From: an uncultured Clostridia bacterium
Lineage (GTDB): Bacteria; Bacillota; Clostridia; Christensenellales; CAG-314
Length of the DNA stretch: 17,411 nt
NCBI GenBank assembly: GCA_937875645.1
Contig: CALLXO010000149.1
Span: 1-17,411 of the forward strand
Direction: 5' to 3'
Positions 1 through 6,833 of the stretch are shown here, one piece after another. The notes below the pieces were generated by a model. It ran no database searches. It was not told the DNA's origin and saw nothing but the letters and a program-made list of their open reading frames with translations. The position numbers were made by a program, and so were the translations under genes. The stretch's first letter is position 1. Each line of letters opens with the position of its first letter.

Positions 1-544
1 AATCAACGGGAACAATATAATCGATGTCGTCAATACTCACGCAATTTTCGCCGTATGCAAAAGGCATTTTTTTGTTTACTTCCATCACTACTATTTTACC
101 CGCCGCCTTAACTTCCTTAATGACGGAGGTGGAATATATATTAGACATGCTTATAGACATAAGCCCTTGCTCGTTAGGAGCAGAACAACTACCAATGAAT
201 ATATCCGGTACGCCTTGTGCGCATAAGTTGCGTGCGGTGTGCCGCAAGTGAGTGGGCACATAGCTCACATCCATAATTTTTGACGCTTCGCGTGTTGGCT
301 TGCTAAAAAACAAACACCTTACCTTAAAACTATCCGCATATTTTGCGTTTTCCATAAAAGGATAACTGCGCATTTGCAAACAAGTCCAAACTTCCACATT
401 TTTTACCCTGTCGGCAATTGTGTGAAGATTGCTCATAAACCCTTGAGGCTCAACAGAGGCATCGCCAACAGCGACTTTCATATCAGATTTAACTAAATTT
501 AATATATCTTCTACTTTTACAGTTTTTTTCGAATAGTCTCTCAT
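1..544 (-). CDS. CoA-transferase, acetyl-CoA hydrolase/transferase family (N-terminal part, cut by window edge)
   Basis: Translating the minus strand from the ATG at 542-544 gives 181 residues with no stop before the window edge. The family is acetyl-CoA hydrolase/transferase (butyryl-CoA:acetate or 4-hydroxybutyrate CoA-transferase type), which moves CoA between an acyl-CoA and a free acid such as acetate. The match rests on the N-terminal domain pattern: VEVWTCLQM near residue 50, SYVPTHLRH near 94-102, the FIGSCSAPNEQGLMSIS stretch at 117-132, and VVMEVNKKMP followed by IDDIDYIVPVD at the end. The family is usually about 430-450 residues, so the C-terminal half with the catalytic glutamate lies outside the window. 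The start is 15 nt after the gamma-subunit stop, preceded by a G-rich AGGGGG, so it is probably the last visible gene of the ilvE-vor operon. The exact acyl substrate cannot be read from this fragment. Confidence 0.85.
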   Translation of the reverse strand, partial: MRDYSKKTVKVEDILNLVKSDMKVAVGDASVEPQGFMSNLHTIADRVKNVEVWTCLQMRSYPFMENAKYADSFKVRCLFFSKPTREASKIMDVSYVPTHLRHTARNLCAQGVPDIFIGSCSAPNEQGLMSISMSNIYSTSVIKEVKAAGKIVVMEVNKKMPFAYGENCVSIDDIDYIVPVD

Positions 545-559
545 CTGACCCCCTAAGTA

Positions 560-1090
560 TTAATCTAAGTTATAACCTCTTTCGAAGCATTTCAGTATCG
601 TCTCGAGTACTGCAGGCTTTTTTGCGAAGCTATCATTTAATACCGAAATAGCATTTTCGTATGTAATTACGCCTACTTTCTTTACAAAAGCACCAAACAT
701 CACTATGTTAGCACTCCTTGCGCTGCCGCACTCTACCGCCAAATCGTTTGCGGGCACATAAACAACATTAATGTCCTGTCTATCCGCTTTTGTATCTATC
801 AAACTGCTGTTTATAAGTATTGTGCCGCCTTTTTTTACTTTTGGCAAATATTTTGACAAACTCGGCTTATTCATAACCACAACAGCATCAGCCATAGTCA
901 CAATAGGACTGCCTACCTGTCTGTCGCTTACAACGACAGAACAACTTGCTGTGCCGCCGCGCATTTCTGGACCATAAGAAGGCATCCAAGATACTTCCTT
1001 TTGGGCGTTCATCCCGCCGTAAACAATATATTTACCTATTGTCAAAACACCCTGTCCGCCAAAACCTGAAATAACAATTCTGCTTTCCAT
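560..1090 (-). CDS. 2-oxoacid:ferredoxin oxidoreductase, gamma subunit (VorC/KorC-like)
   Basis: This 176-residue protein is the gamma subunit of a four-subunit pyruvate-family (2-oxoacid) ferredoxin oxidoreductase. That complex decarboxylates a 2-oxoacid to acyl-CoA and passes the electrons to ferredoxin in the cytoplasm. The N-terminal GFGGQGV at residues 9-15 is the hallmark of the POR gamma domain. It is followed by the SYGPEMRGGTASCSVVVSD segment typical of this subunit, and the length is normal. Its ATG overlaps the beta-subunit TAA by one base (TAATG), with a GGGAGG ribosome site just upstream, so translation is likely coupled to beta. The family assignment is firm. Whether the substrate is 2-oxoisovalerate, 2-oxoglutarate or another 2-oxoacid is not decided by this subunit. 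Confidence 0.93.
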   Translation of the reverse strand: MESRIVISGFGGQGVLTIGKYIVYGGMNAQKEVSWMPSYGPEMRGGTASCSVVVSDRQVGSPIVTMADAVVVMNKPSLSKYLPKVKKGGTILINSSLIDTKADRQDINVVYVPANDLAVECGSARSANIVMFGAFVKKVGVITYENAISVLNDSFAKKPAVLETILKCFERGYNLD

Positions 1091-1857
1091 TATTTTGCCT
1101 CCCTGCCAATATCCTTAAATACACCTAAGGGATATTTTTTTATCATCTGAGTTTTCACAATATTTAATGCGTCTATGGGAGAAGTATACCAGTTTGTAGG
1201 ACAACTTGACATAACCTCTATAAAGGTAAAACCTTTTTTTGCCATTTGATATTCAAACGCTTTTTTAATTGCTCTTTTTGCTTTCATTACGTTGGCTGGA
1301 TCGGTAAGCATAACACGCTCGATATAAGCTGGACCGTCTAACGTCGCCAATAATTCGGCAACACGTACAGGATTGCCGTTTACAACGTCGCCCTCTTCGC
1401 TTCGTGGTTGCCTTCCGTAAATGCAAGTTGTAGCTTTTTGACCTTCAAGAGTGGTAGGCGCCATTTGTCCGCCTGTCATTCCGTATATTGCATTGTTGAT
1501 AAAAACAACAGTTATGTTTTCGCCTCTTGTAGCAGCATGAACAATTTCTGCCATACCAATGCTTGCTAAGTCGCCGTCGCCTTGATAGGAAAACACTGCC
1601 ACATCTTTATGTACACGCTTAATTGCACTGGCTACTGCAGGTGCTCTGCCGTGTGCGGCTTCCTGCATATCACAATTGAAATAATTATAAGCAAAAACTG
1701 CGCAACCTACCGGTGCAACGCCAATAACATTATCCATTAAACCTAATTCTACTACCGATTCGGCAATAAGTTTATGCGCAATTCCGTGTGTGCAACCAGG
1801 GCAATAATGCGTGGGATTACTTGTAAGCATTTCGGATTTTTTATATACTGTTTGCAT
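1090..1857 (-). CDS. 2-oxoacid:ferredoxin oxidoreductase, beta subunit (thiamine pyrophosphate-binding)
   Basis: This 255-residue protein is the TPP-binding catalytic subunit of the oxidoreductase. CPGC at residues 19-22 and the HGRAPAVASAIKR stretch near 69-81 are typical of this subunit. GDGDLASIGM (93-102) followed by NNAIYGMTGGQ (121-131) is the TPP/Mg-binding motif (GDG with the downstream NN). The family binds thiamine diphosphate here, attacks the 2-oxoacid, and transfers the acyl group to CoA. The gene lies one base after the alpha-subunit stop. Its GGAGG ribosome site sits inside the 3' end of alpha, which suggests stoichiometric expression. The 255-residue length is normal for separately encoded beta chains. 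The substrate is not fixed by the sequence. Confidence 0.95.
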   Translation of the reverse strand: MQTVYKKSEMLTSNPTHYCPGCTHGIAHKLIAESVVELGLMDNVIGVAPVGCAVFAYNYFNCDMQEAAHGRAPAVASAIKRVHKDVAVFSYQGDGDLASIGMAEIVHAATRGENITVVFINNAIYGMTGGQMAPTTLEGQKATTCIYGRQPRSEEGDVVNGNPVRVAELLATLDGPAYIERVMLTDPANVMKAKRAIKKAFEYQMAKKGFTFIEVMSSCPTNWYTSPIDALNIVKTQMIKKYPLGVFKDIGREAK

Positions 1858-1858
1858 A

Positions 1859-2923
1859 TTACTTTATTACCTCCATGACTTTTTCGATAATTTCCTCAGG
1901 AGAAACTACGTATCCGCCGAGTCTGCCTAAAAATTCTACCGGTTTTTTACCTGCAACATTCAGCTTTACGTCCTCTATCATCTGACCGGCGTTTAACTCG
2001 ACGTCTAAAAATAATTTTACACTTTGTTTATTTGCGTACTTTTTATATACTTCACCAGGGAAGGGGAATATAGTAATGGGACGAATCATACCCACTTTAA
2101 TGCCTCTTGCCCTTAAGTCATCCACCGCTGTGCGAATTATTCTGCCTACAGTGCCAAAACCTGTAATTATTATTTCGGCGTCGTCACACAAATATTCCTC
2201 ACACAGAGTTTCTTTTTCTTCTAAAAGCTTATACTTTTTTTGTAATTCTAAATTTTTTGGTTCGCATATCTCTGGCTCTATGTACAAGCTGTTTACTATG
2301 CGTCTTTCCTTGCCATGATGTTTGCCAGTTGTAGCATAATCCTTAGTGTTTGGATTTGGCATTTCCTTCATAGGTTTAAAGGAAACAGGTTCCATAATCT
2401 GTCCTAACAGTCCGTCTCCCAAAATAAATACAGGTACACGGTATTTTTCCGACTTGTCGAAAGCATCGTATAAAATATCCACAGCTTCCTGAACGGTGCT
2501 GGGAGCGTATGTCAGCATTTTATAATCTCCGTGTCCACCGCCCTTTACCGTCTGAAAATAATCGCCTTGTGAAGGCTGAATACCGCCTAAACCAGGACCG
2601 CTACGTGTCATATTTACTAGCACGCAGGGCAATTCCGCCATGCAGATGTAGCTTATGCCTTCTTGCTTTAAGCTTAAACCCGGAGAGGAACTGCTTGTCA
2701 AAGTCCTCGCTCCTGCTCCTGCTGCGCCGTAAACCATGTTTATTGCCGCTAATTCGCTCTCTGCCTGTATATAATCACCGCCAACTTCACGTATTCTCCA
2801 GCTCATATATTCGGGTATTTCGTTTTGCGGAGTAATAGGATATCCAAAAAAATATCTGCAACCGCCTCTAATTGCGCCTTCGGCAATAGCTTCATTGCCC
2901 TTCATTAAAATCTTTTTGCTCAT
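1859..2923 (-). CDS. vorB: 2-oxoacid:ferredoxin oxidoreductase, alpha subunit (VorB-type)
   Basis: This 354-residue protein, counted from the ATG at 2921-2923, is the alpha (pyrimidine-binding) subunit. Visible motifs are GYPITPQNEIPEYM at 27-40, QAESELAAINMVYGAAGAGARTLTSSSSPG at 53-82, and a C-terminal transketolase-like part around the TGFGTVGRIIRTAVDDLRARG stretch. YPITPQNE with TSSSSPG is characteristic of the chains usually called VorB (3-methyl-2-oxobutanoate:ferredoxin oxidoreductase) in clostridia, and the neighbouring ilvE fits branched-chain 2-oxoacids. An in-frame ATG 78 nt further upstream (position 3001) would give 380 residues. I reject it because the extra residues are the ferredoxin gene read in another frame, while the chosen ATG has a GGAGG seven bases upstream. 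The start overlaps the ferredoxin stop as ATGA. A related KorA function cannot be excluded. Confidence 0.9.
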   Translation of the reverse strand: MSKKILMKGNEAIAEGAIRGGCRYFFGYPITPQNEIPEYMSWRIREVGGDYIQAESELAAINMVYGAAGAGARTLTSSSSPGLSLKQEGISYICMAELPCVLVNMTRSGPGLGGIQPSQGDYFQTVKGGGHGDYKMLTYAPSTVQEAVDILYDAFDKSEKYRVPVFILGDGLLGQIMEPVSFKPMKEMPNPNTKDYATTGKHHGKERRIVNSLYIEPEICEPKNLELQKKYKLLEEKETLCEEYLCDDAEIIITGFGTVGRIIRTAVDDLRARGIKVGMIRPITIFPFPGEVYKKYANKQSVKLFLDVELNAGQMIEDVKLNVAGKKPVEFLGRLGGYVVSPEEIIEKVMEVIK

Positions 2924-3123
2924 TTGCTTACCTCCAATGCGCTGTCGGGACACATGCGCGCGCAGGATGTGCAACTTATGCAGGCATTCTGATCGGAGCA
3001 CTCTACTACAAAATAACCTTTATTGTTGCTCTTGCTGCCTATTTGCATTAATTTTTTTGGACAAGCCATAACGCACAATCCGCAACCTTTGCAGGCCTCA
3101 AAGTCAACCTTAACTTTTTCCAT
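2920..3123 (-). CDS. Ferredoxin-type delta subunit with two [4Fe-4S] clusters
   Basis: This 67-residue protein has two complete cysteine motifs: CKGCGLCVMACP at residues 11-22 and CISCTSCARMCP at about 48-59. Each follows the CxxCxxCxxxCP pattern, so it should hold two [4Fe-4S] clusters. In the POR/VOR family a small 2x[4Fe-4S] delta chain carries electrons from the TPP site to free ferredoxin. It is the first gene of the delta-alpha-beta-gamma cluster and ends in an ATGA overlap with alpha. The ATG follows AAGGAGAACAATAA, a good ribosome site. It starts 32 nt after the ilvE stop with no terminator between. A free ferredoxin is a formal alternative, but the overlap with alpha makes a subunit role much more likely. 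Confidence 0.92.
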   Translation of the reverse strand: MEKVKVDFEACKGCGLCVMACPKKLMQIGSKSNNKGYFVVECSDQNACISCTSCARMCPDSALEVSK

Positions 3124-3155
3124 TTATTGTTCTCCTTCAACGTTTGAAAACGATA

Positions 3156-4211
3156 TTAGTCTTTAATTTCTGTTACCCATCCGTATTTGTCAGGTAATTT
3201 GCCTCTTTGGATGCCCATCATTTCCTCAAACAGAAGTTTGCTGACTGGTCCTACTTCGTTGTTGCCTATCGTGTAATCCTTTCCTTCGTAACCTAATACT
3301 CCAACTGGACTTACAATTGCTGCAGTACCTACGCCAAACATCTCGGTAAGGCTTCCGTCTTTTACTGCTTTAAGAAGGTCAGCAACATCAATAAACTCCT
3401 CACGTACCTTATACCCTTTGCCTTTTAAGATAGTAATTGCGCTGTCGCGGTTTATTCCGTGAAGAATACTTCCGCTTAAAGAGGGAGTAACAACTTCGCC
3501 GTTAATAACAAATATAACGTTCATCGTGCCTACTTCTTCCACGTATTTATGGTTTACATCCAACCATAATACTTGACTGTATCCCTTCTTTTTTGCTTCT
3601 TCCATAGCTAAAAAGCTTGCGCCGTAATTGCCCACACACTTTGCTTCGCCTGTGCCGCCTATGCATGCTCTTACGTACTTGTCTTCTATCATAATTTTGC
3701 ACAGACTGTTAATGCCGGTAAGATAGCTTGCAACTGGGCAGCAAATCACATAAAACTTGAAATGCATACAGGTTTTTACGCCGATAGTAGGTTCCGTCGC
3801 TATCATGGTAGGACGCAGATACAACGCTTGACCTTCGCCTGTGGGTATCCATTCTCTTTCGATAGAAACCAACTTCTCAATGCCTTTTTTTACTTGCTCT
3901 ACGTCAAAAGTAGGCATAGACATCCTTATAGCCGACTTATTCATGCGGTTTAAGTTTGCGTCAATACGGAATAGCGTGATTTTGCCTTTCTCATTTTTAA
4001 AAGCCTTTGCACCTTCAAAGATACCTTGACCGTAGTGCAGTATCATCGAGGCGGGACTCAAGGATAAATCTGCGTATGGCACAATTTTCATTTCGCCCCA
4101 TTTTCCGTTTTCCCAGTCCATTTCGAGCATATAATCAGTCATGTATTTTCCAAATACAAGTTGATTAAAATCGGGTTTTTGTTTTAATGTTTCTCTTTTG
4201 ATAAATTTCAT
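3156..4211 (-). CDS. ilvE: Branched-chain amino acid aminotransferase (PLP, fold type IV)
   Basis: This 351-residue enzyme catalyses reversible transamination between valine, leucine or isoleucine and 2-oxoglutarate. It belongs to the longer IlvE subgroup resembling the eukaryotic BCAT type. HYGQGIFEGAKAF at residues 59-71 is the characteristic early motif. GGTGEAKCVGNYGAS (185-199) carries the PLP Schiff-base lysine at K191. YVEEVGTMNVIFV follows, and GVGTAAIVSPVG near 305-316 is the cofactor phosphate-binding turn. The ATG is preceded by a GGAGG nine bases upstream. It is the first gene after a promoter and attenuator-like leader and is followed 32 nt later by the ferredoxin and vor genes. 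That context points to amino acid catabolism, or the reverse reductive synthesis, with the oxidoreductase acting on its 2-oxoacid product. Confidence 0.96.
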   Translation of the reverse strand: MKFIKRETLKQKPDFNQLVFGKYMTDYMLEMDWENGKWGEMKIVPYADLSLSPASMILHYGQGIFEGAKAFKNEKGKITLFRIDANLNRMNKSAIRMSMPTFDVEQVKKGIEKLVSIEREWIPTGEGQALYLRPTMIATEPTIGVKTCMHFKFYVICCPVASYLTGINSLCKIMIEDKYVRACIGGTGEAKCVGNYGASFLAMEEAKKKGYSQVLWLDVNHKYVEEVGTMNVIFVINGEVVTPSLSGSILHGINRDSAITILKGKGYKVREEFIDVADLLKAVKDGSLTEMFGVGTAAIVSPVGVLGYEGKDYTIGNNEVGPVSKLLFEEMMGIQRGKLPDKYGWVTEIKD

Positions 4212-4243
4212 TACTTCATTCCTCCAGACAGAATGTTATTTCT

Positions 4244-4272
4244 AATAAAAAATGACTACCCAAAAGGTAGTC
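4244..4272 (-). terminator. Intrinsic terminator (attenuator) in the ilvE leader
   Basis: On the minus strand GACTACC (4272-4266) pairs with GGTAGTC (4260-4254) around a five-base loop. The 7-bp stem is followed directly by ATTTTTTATT. It lies between the promoter and the ilvE ribosome site, so it would stop transcription before the gene unless prevented. This makes it a leader attenuator and not a terminator of an upstream gene. A copy of GGTAGT at 4335-4330 could pair with ACTACC of the first arm and block the stem. Confidence 0.75.
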
Positions 4273-4276
4273 GGTG

Positions 4277-4327
4277 TTACCGTTGTTTTAAACTTAGCTT
4301 ATGCATTATTTGCATCGACATAGCCAT
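4277..4327 (-). CDS. Possible leader peptide of ilvE (16 residues)
   Basis: An ATG at 4325-4327 opens a short frame encoding MAMSMQIMHKLSLKQR, with TAA at 4279-4277. GAGG lies eight bases upstream, which is a possible ribosome site. The stop codon lies six bases before the attenuator stem, so a ribosome finishing the peptide would cover part of it. Of the branched-chain residues there are one Ile and two Leu (ATA, CTA and TTA codons), not the run of regulatory codons seen in classical ilv or leu leaders; four Met codons stand out more. There is no family match. It could be a chance frame, and the evidence is position and spacing only. Confidence 0.35.
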   Translation of the reverse strand: MAMSMQIMHKLSLKQR

Positions 4328-4347
4328 AAACTACCTCAACAATTTAT

Positions 4348-4376
4348 ATTTTAGACTATCATAAAATTTAAGTCAA
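4348..4376 (-). promoter_or_regulatory. Sigma-A-type promoter of the ilvE-vor operon
   Basis: On the minus strand TTGACT (4376-4371) and TAAAAT (4353-4348) are separated by exactly 17 bases. Each hexamer matches five of six consensus bases. Transcription would start near 4340-4343, giving a leader of about 130 nt before the ilvE ATG that contains the short frame and attenuator described separately. Confidence 0.75.
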
Positions 4377-4677
4377 GCCTATTTTGCGATTATTGTTTAA
4401 ATTAAAAAAAATTAACTAACGAAAATTAAAGTCTGTATAATTATAATGCAAATCTTGATATAATACACATTCGTATGGGTTTTTTATGCATAATATAACC
4501 GCTTTAATTTTTAATAACTTTTTAGCATAATATATATTATGTTTTTGTTAACGCAGTCGTACTTGTTTTATTTAAATAATTCTACTGGATTTTTTATCGG
4601 TAAAGACGTTTAACAACAAAATATGCAAAGCTTTATTACTTATGATTAATTAGCAACGCAACATTTTTAAAACAAAA
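4377..4677. other. AT-rich gene-free gap between tsaD and the ilvE promoter
   Basis: About 300 bases lie between the tsaD stop and the ilvE promoter. No frame with a ribosome site and coding character was found on either strand. A 16-nt perfect palindrome, CATAATATATATTATG, sits at 4526-4541. It consists almost only of A and T and is not followed by a T-run, so it is not a convincing terminator. Several TATAAT-like hexamers occur, as expected in such AT-rich DNA. No GC-rich hairpin terminator for the tsaD end was recognised here. Confidence 0.6.
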
Positions 4678-5733
4678 TTATTGCGGTTTTTTGCCCCTTA
4701 GTTTAAGAGTGGGGGCGGCATTTAAATCAAGGGATGCTATATCTTTATTTTCCTTAAATAAAAAATATCCTATACTTGCCACCATTGCGGCATTGTCGGT
4801 ACAATACACCCTTTCAGGGAGGTAAACATCGACATATTCTATTTCTTTAACTTTTTGTCTTAGATAGCTGTTTGCAGCCACTCCGCCTGCTACAGCCACT
4901 TTTTTAAGATTATGCTGTTTTAAAAAAAATTGACAACGTTCCACTAAACCGTCAATTGCCGCATGAGTAAAGCTTGCACACATATCTTCCTTGTTTACCA
5001 TCAAACCTTTTTGCTGATAGTTGTGCAGGGTGTTTATTACTGCCGTTTTTAAACCGCTGTAGGAAAAATTTCCGTTTTTTATCACCACGTTAGGCAATTT
5101 ATAAATGTTTTTTCCTGACTTTGCAAATTTGTCAATGTTTGGACCACCCGGATAAGGATAACCTAACACGCGCGCAACTTTGTCAAAAGCTTCGCCCACT
5201 GCGTCATCAACGGTACTTGCCAAAATTTCGTAATGAGTATACCCCTTTATCTTAACAATCGCGGTATGACCCCCGCTTGCTAACAAGCATAAAAAAGGAG
5301 GCGTTAATTGCGGATTAGTTAAGTAATTGGCGCAAATGTGCGCTTCTATATGGTTTACCGCAATAAGCGGCTTATTGGTAGTCTGTGCCAAACCTTTTGC
5401 AAAAGACACGCCTACCAGCAACGCCCCTACAAGCCCTGCCCCATAAGTGACAGCAATAATATCAATTTCGTCGAATGTTTTTCCACTTTCTTGTAATGCC
5501 TTATCAGCTACTTTTTCGATAGCTTCAACGTGATTCCTGCTGGCAATTTCCGGCACAACGCCGCCATAAAGCTTATGAATATCTATTTGGCTTAAAATAA
5601 CGTTGCTCAAAACTTCCCTGCCATTTTTTACGACAGCGCAAGCTGTCTCGTCACAACTTGTTTCGATACCCAATACTGTTATATCTTCTTTTTTTAGGAT
5701 ATCTGGTATTTCTTTTTTGTTATTGTTTATCAT
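4678..5733 (-). CDS. tsaD: tRNA N6-adenosine threonylcarbamoyltransferase TsaD
   Basis: This 351-residue Kae1/TsaD/Qri7 ATPase transfers the threonylcarbamoyl group from TC-AMP to A37 of ANN-decoding tRNAs (t6A), working with TsaB and TsaE. LGIETSCDETACAVV (21-35) is the ASKHA phosphate-binding start. NHIEAH (127-132) carries the two metal-binding histidines H128 and H132. LASGGHTAIV (151-160) is typical, and DNAAMVA near the C terminus supplies the final metal-ligand aspartate. The length is slightly above the usual 335-345 because of an N-terminal extension of about 17 residues before the conserved LGIETS. Its ATG overlaps the prfB stop (TAATG) with only a weak AAGG upstream, so translation probably depends on ribosomes ending prfB. 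It is the last gene of the metK-initiated run. Confidence 0.96.
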   Translation of the reverse strand: MINNNKKEIPDILKKEDITVLGIETSCDETACAVVKNGREVLSNVILSQIDIHKLYGGVVPEIASRNHVEAIEKVADKALQESGKTFDEIDIIAVTYGAGLVGALLVGVSFAKGLAQTTNKPLIAVNHIEAHICANYLTNPQLTPPFLCLLASGGHTAIVKIKGYTHYEILASTVDDAVGEAFDKVARVLGYPYPGGPNIDKFAKSGKNIYKLPNVVIKNGNFSYSGLKTAVINTLHNYQQKGLMVNKEDMCASFTHAAIDGLVERCQFFLKQHNLKKVAVAGGVAANSYLRQKVKEIEYVDVYLPERVYCTDNAAMVASIGYFLFKENKDIASLDLNAAPTLKLRGKKPQ

Positions 5734-6828
5734 TAAATTGCCTTGCTTAAATAATCCTCAATAAAAGACTGAATGTTGCCATCCATAACGTCTTCTATGT
5801 TTGCGTTTTCAAAACCCGTCCGGTGGTCTTTAACCATAGTATACGGACAAAAAACATAACTGCGTATTTGACTGCCCCACTCTATTTTTTTTATGTCCCC
5901 CTTAATAGCCGCAGCTTCTTCCATTTGCTGTCTTTCCTTAATTTCAACTAATTTGCTTTTAAGCATTTTTAGCGCGTATTCTCGATTTTGAATTTGACTG
6001 CGTTGCGTTTGACAGCTTACCACAATACCGGTGGGCAAGTGCGTTATCCTTATTGCGCTTTCTGTTTTGTTTACGTGCTGACCGCCTGCGCCGCTGCTGC
6101 GGAAGGTATCTACCTTTAAGTCTTTTTCGTTTATTTCGATTTCGTTATCGCTCTCTAATATCGGCATTACTTCTAACGAAGCAAAACTTGTGTGCCGCCG
6201 TTTGTTTGAGTCAAAAGGGCTTATCCGTACAAGTCGATGAACTCCTTTTTCCGCCTTCAAGTAGCCGTAAGCATATTCGCCGCTTACATTAAAGGTAACG
6301 CTTTTTATGCCTGCTTCCTCGCCGTCTAACCTGTCAATTTCTGCAACTTTGTATCCCACCCGCTCGGCATATCTGACATACATGCGATACAGCATATTTA
6401 CCCAATCCATAGCTTCGGTGCCGCCCGCTCCAGCATGCAAGGTCAAAATTGCATCATTTGCATCGTATTTACCTTTTAAAAGAGTAGCTAAATGCAGAGC
6501 ATCCACACGCTCGGCTAAAACAGCTATTTCCTTTGCCGCTTCCTTTAATAATTCCTCATCGTCAGCAAAAAGCTCTATCATCTCCTCGACGGCGTTTAAA
6601 TCCTTACAAAGCTTTGAATAATTGCTTAATTTGTACTCGGCTTGTTTAAGCTGTTGACTGATTTTTTGAGCGGCAGAAACGTCCTGCCAAAAATCATCCG
6701 CTAAAGTAAGCTGTTTATATCCCGCTACCTGTTTTTTAAGATTAATCGGGTCAAAGAGACTCACCCGCTCCCTTTAGTTTTGCTGTTATCTCTTTTAATA
6801 TCAACTTTTGTTCGTCAACATTTATCAA
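5733..6828 (-). CDS. prfB: Peptide chain release factor 2, made by +1 programmed frameshift
   Basis: RF2 recognises UGA and UAA stops and triggers peptide release. The gene is in two frames: TTG at 6828 to CTT at 6754 (25 codons), then an in-frame TGA, and reading resumes at GAC 6752 in the +1 frame down to the TAA at 5733. The joined product is 364 residues. SPF (203-205) is the RF2 stop-codon reading tripeptide, and GGQ (248-250) is the hydrolysis motif. Length and motif positions match the family (E. coli RF2 has 365 residues). The short first frame encodes MINVDEQKLILKEITAKLKG, then AGESL, which joins smoothly to DPINLKKQ, the usual RF2 N terminus. TTG is chosen for its spacing from the GGAGA at the end of secA; a GTG at 6837 would be too close. 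The gene lies immediately after secA and overlaps tsaD. Confidence 0.93.
6750..6766 (-). promoter_or_regulatory. Programmed +1 frameshift site of prfB (autoregulation by RF2)
   Basis: On the minus strand CTT-TGA-C occupies 6756-6750, the exact slippery heptamer known from prfB genes: tRNA-Leu slips from CTT to TTT while UGA waits for RF2. UGA is codon 26 counting from the TTG start, as in E. coli. A purine-rich GGGTGA (6766-6761) lies four bases before CTT. Its GGTGA can pair with the anti-Shine-Dalgarno end of 16S rRNA, in the place of the stimulatory AGGGGG of E. coli. Low RF2 favours the shift, so the protein controls its own level. Confidence 0.9.
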
Positions 6829-6833
6829 ACTTA

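Noticed and set aside
2924..3001. Longer vorB start at 3001
   Set aside because: The extra 26 residues are the ferredoxin gene read out of frame, and the ATG at 2923 has a GGAGG and begins the conserved family sequence.
4244..4343. T-box riboswitch in front of ilvE (GGTAACACCG resembles part of the T-box sequence)
   Set aside because: The leader is only about 130 nt with no room for a normal specifier stem I, and the UGGN bulge needed to pair with the tRNA end is absent.
4411..4441. Plus-strand promoter TTAACT with TATAAT
   Set aside because: The spacing is 19 bases and no plus-strand gene or recognisable RNA follows; such hexamers are common in AT-rich DNA.
4526..4541. AT palindrome as intrinsic terminator of tsaD
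   Set aside because: The stem has almost no G-C pairs and no T-run follows on the minus strand.
6762..6764. GTG at 6764 as the prfB start
   Set aside because: It lies inside the frameshift region; the 25 codons before it in the other frame encode the expected RF2 N terminus.
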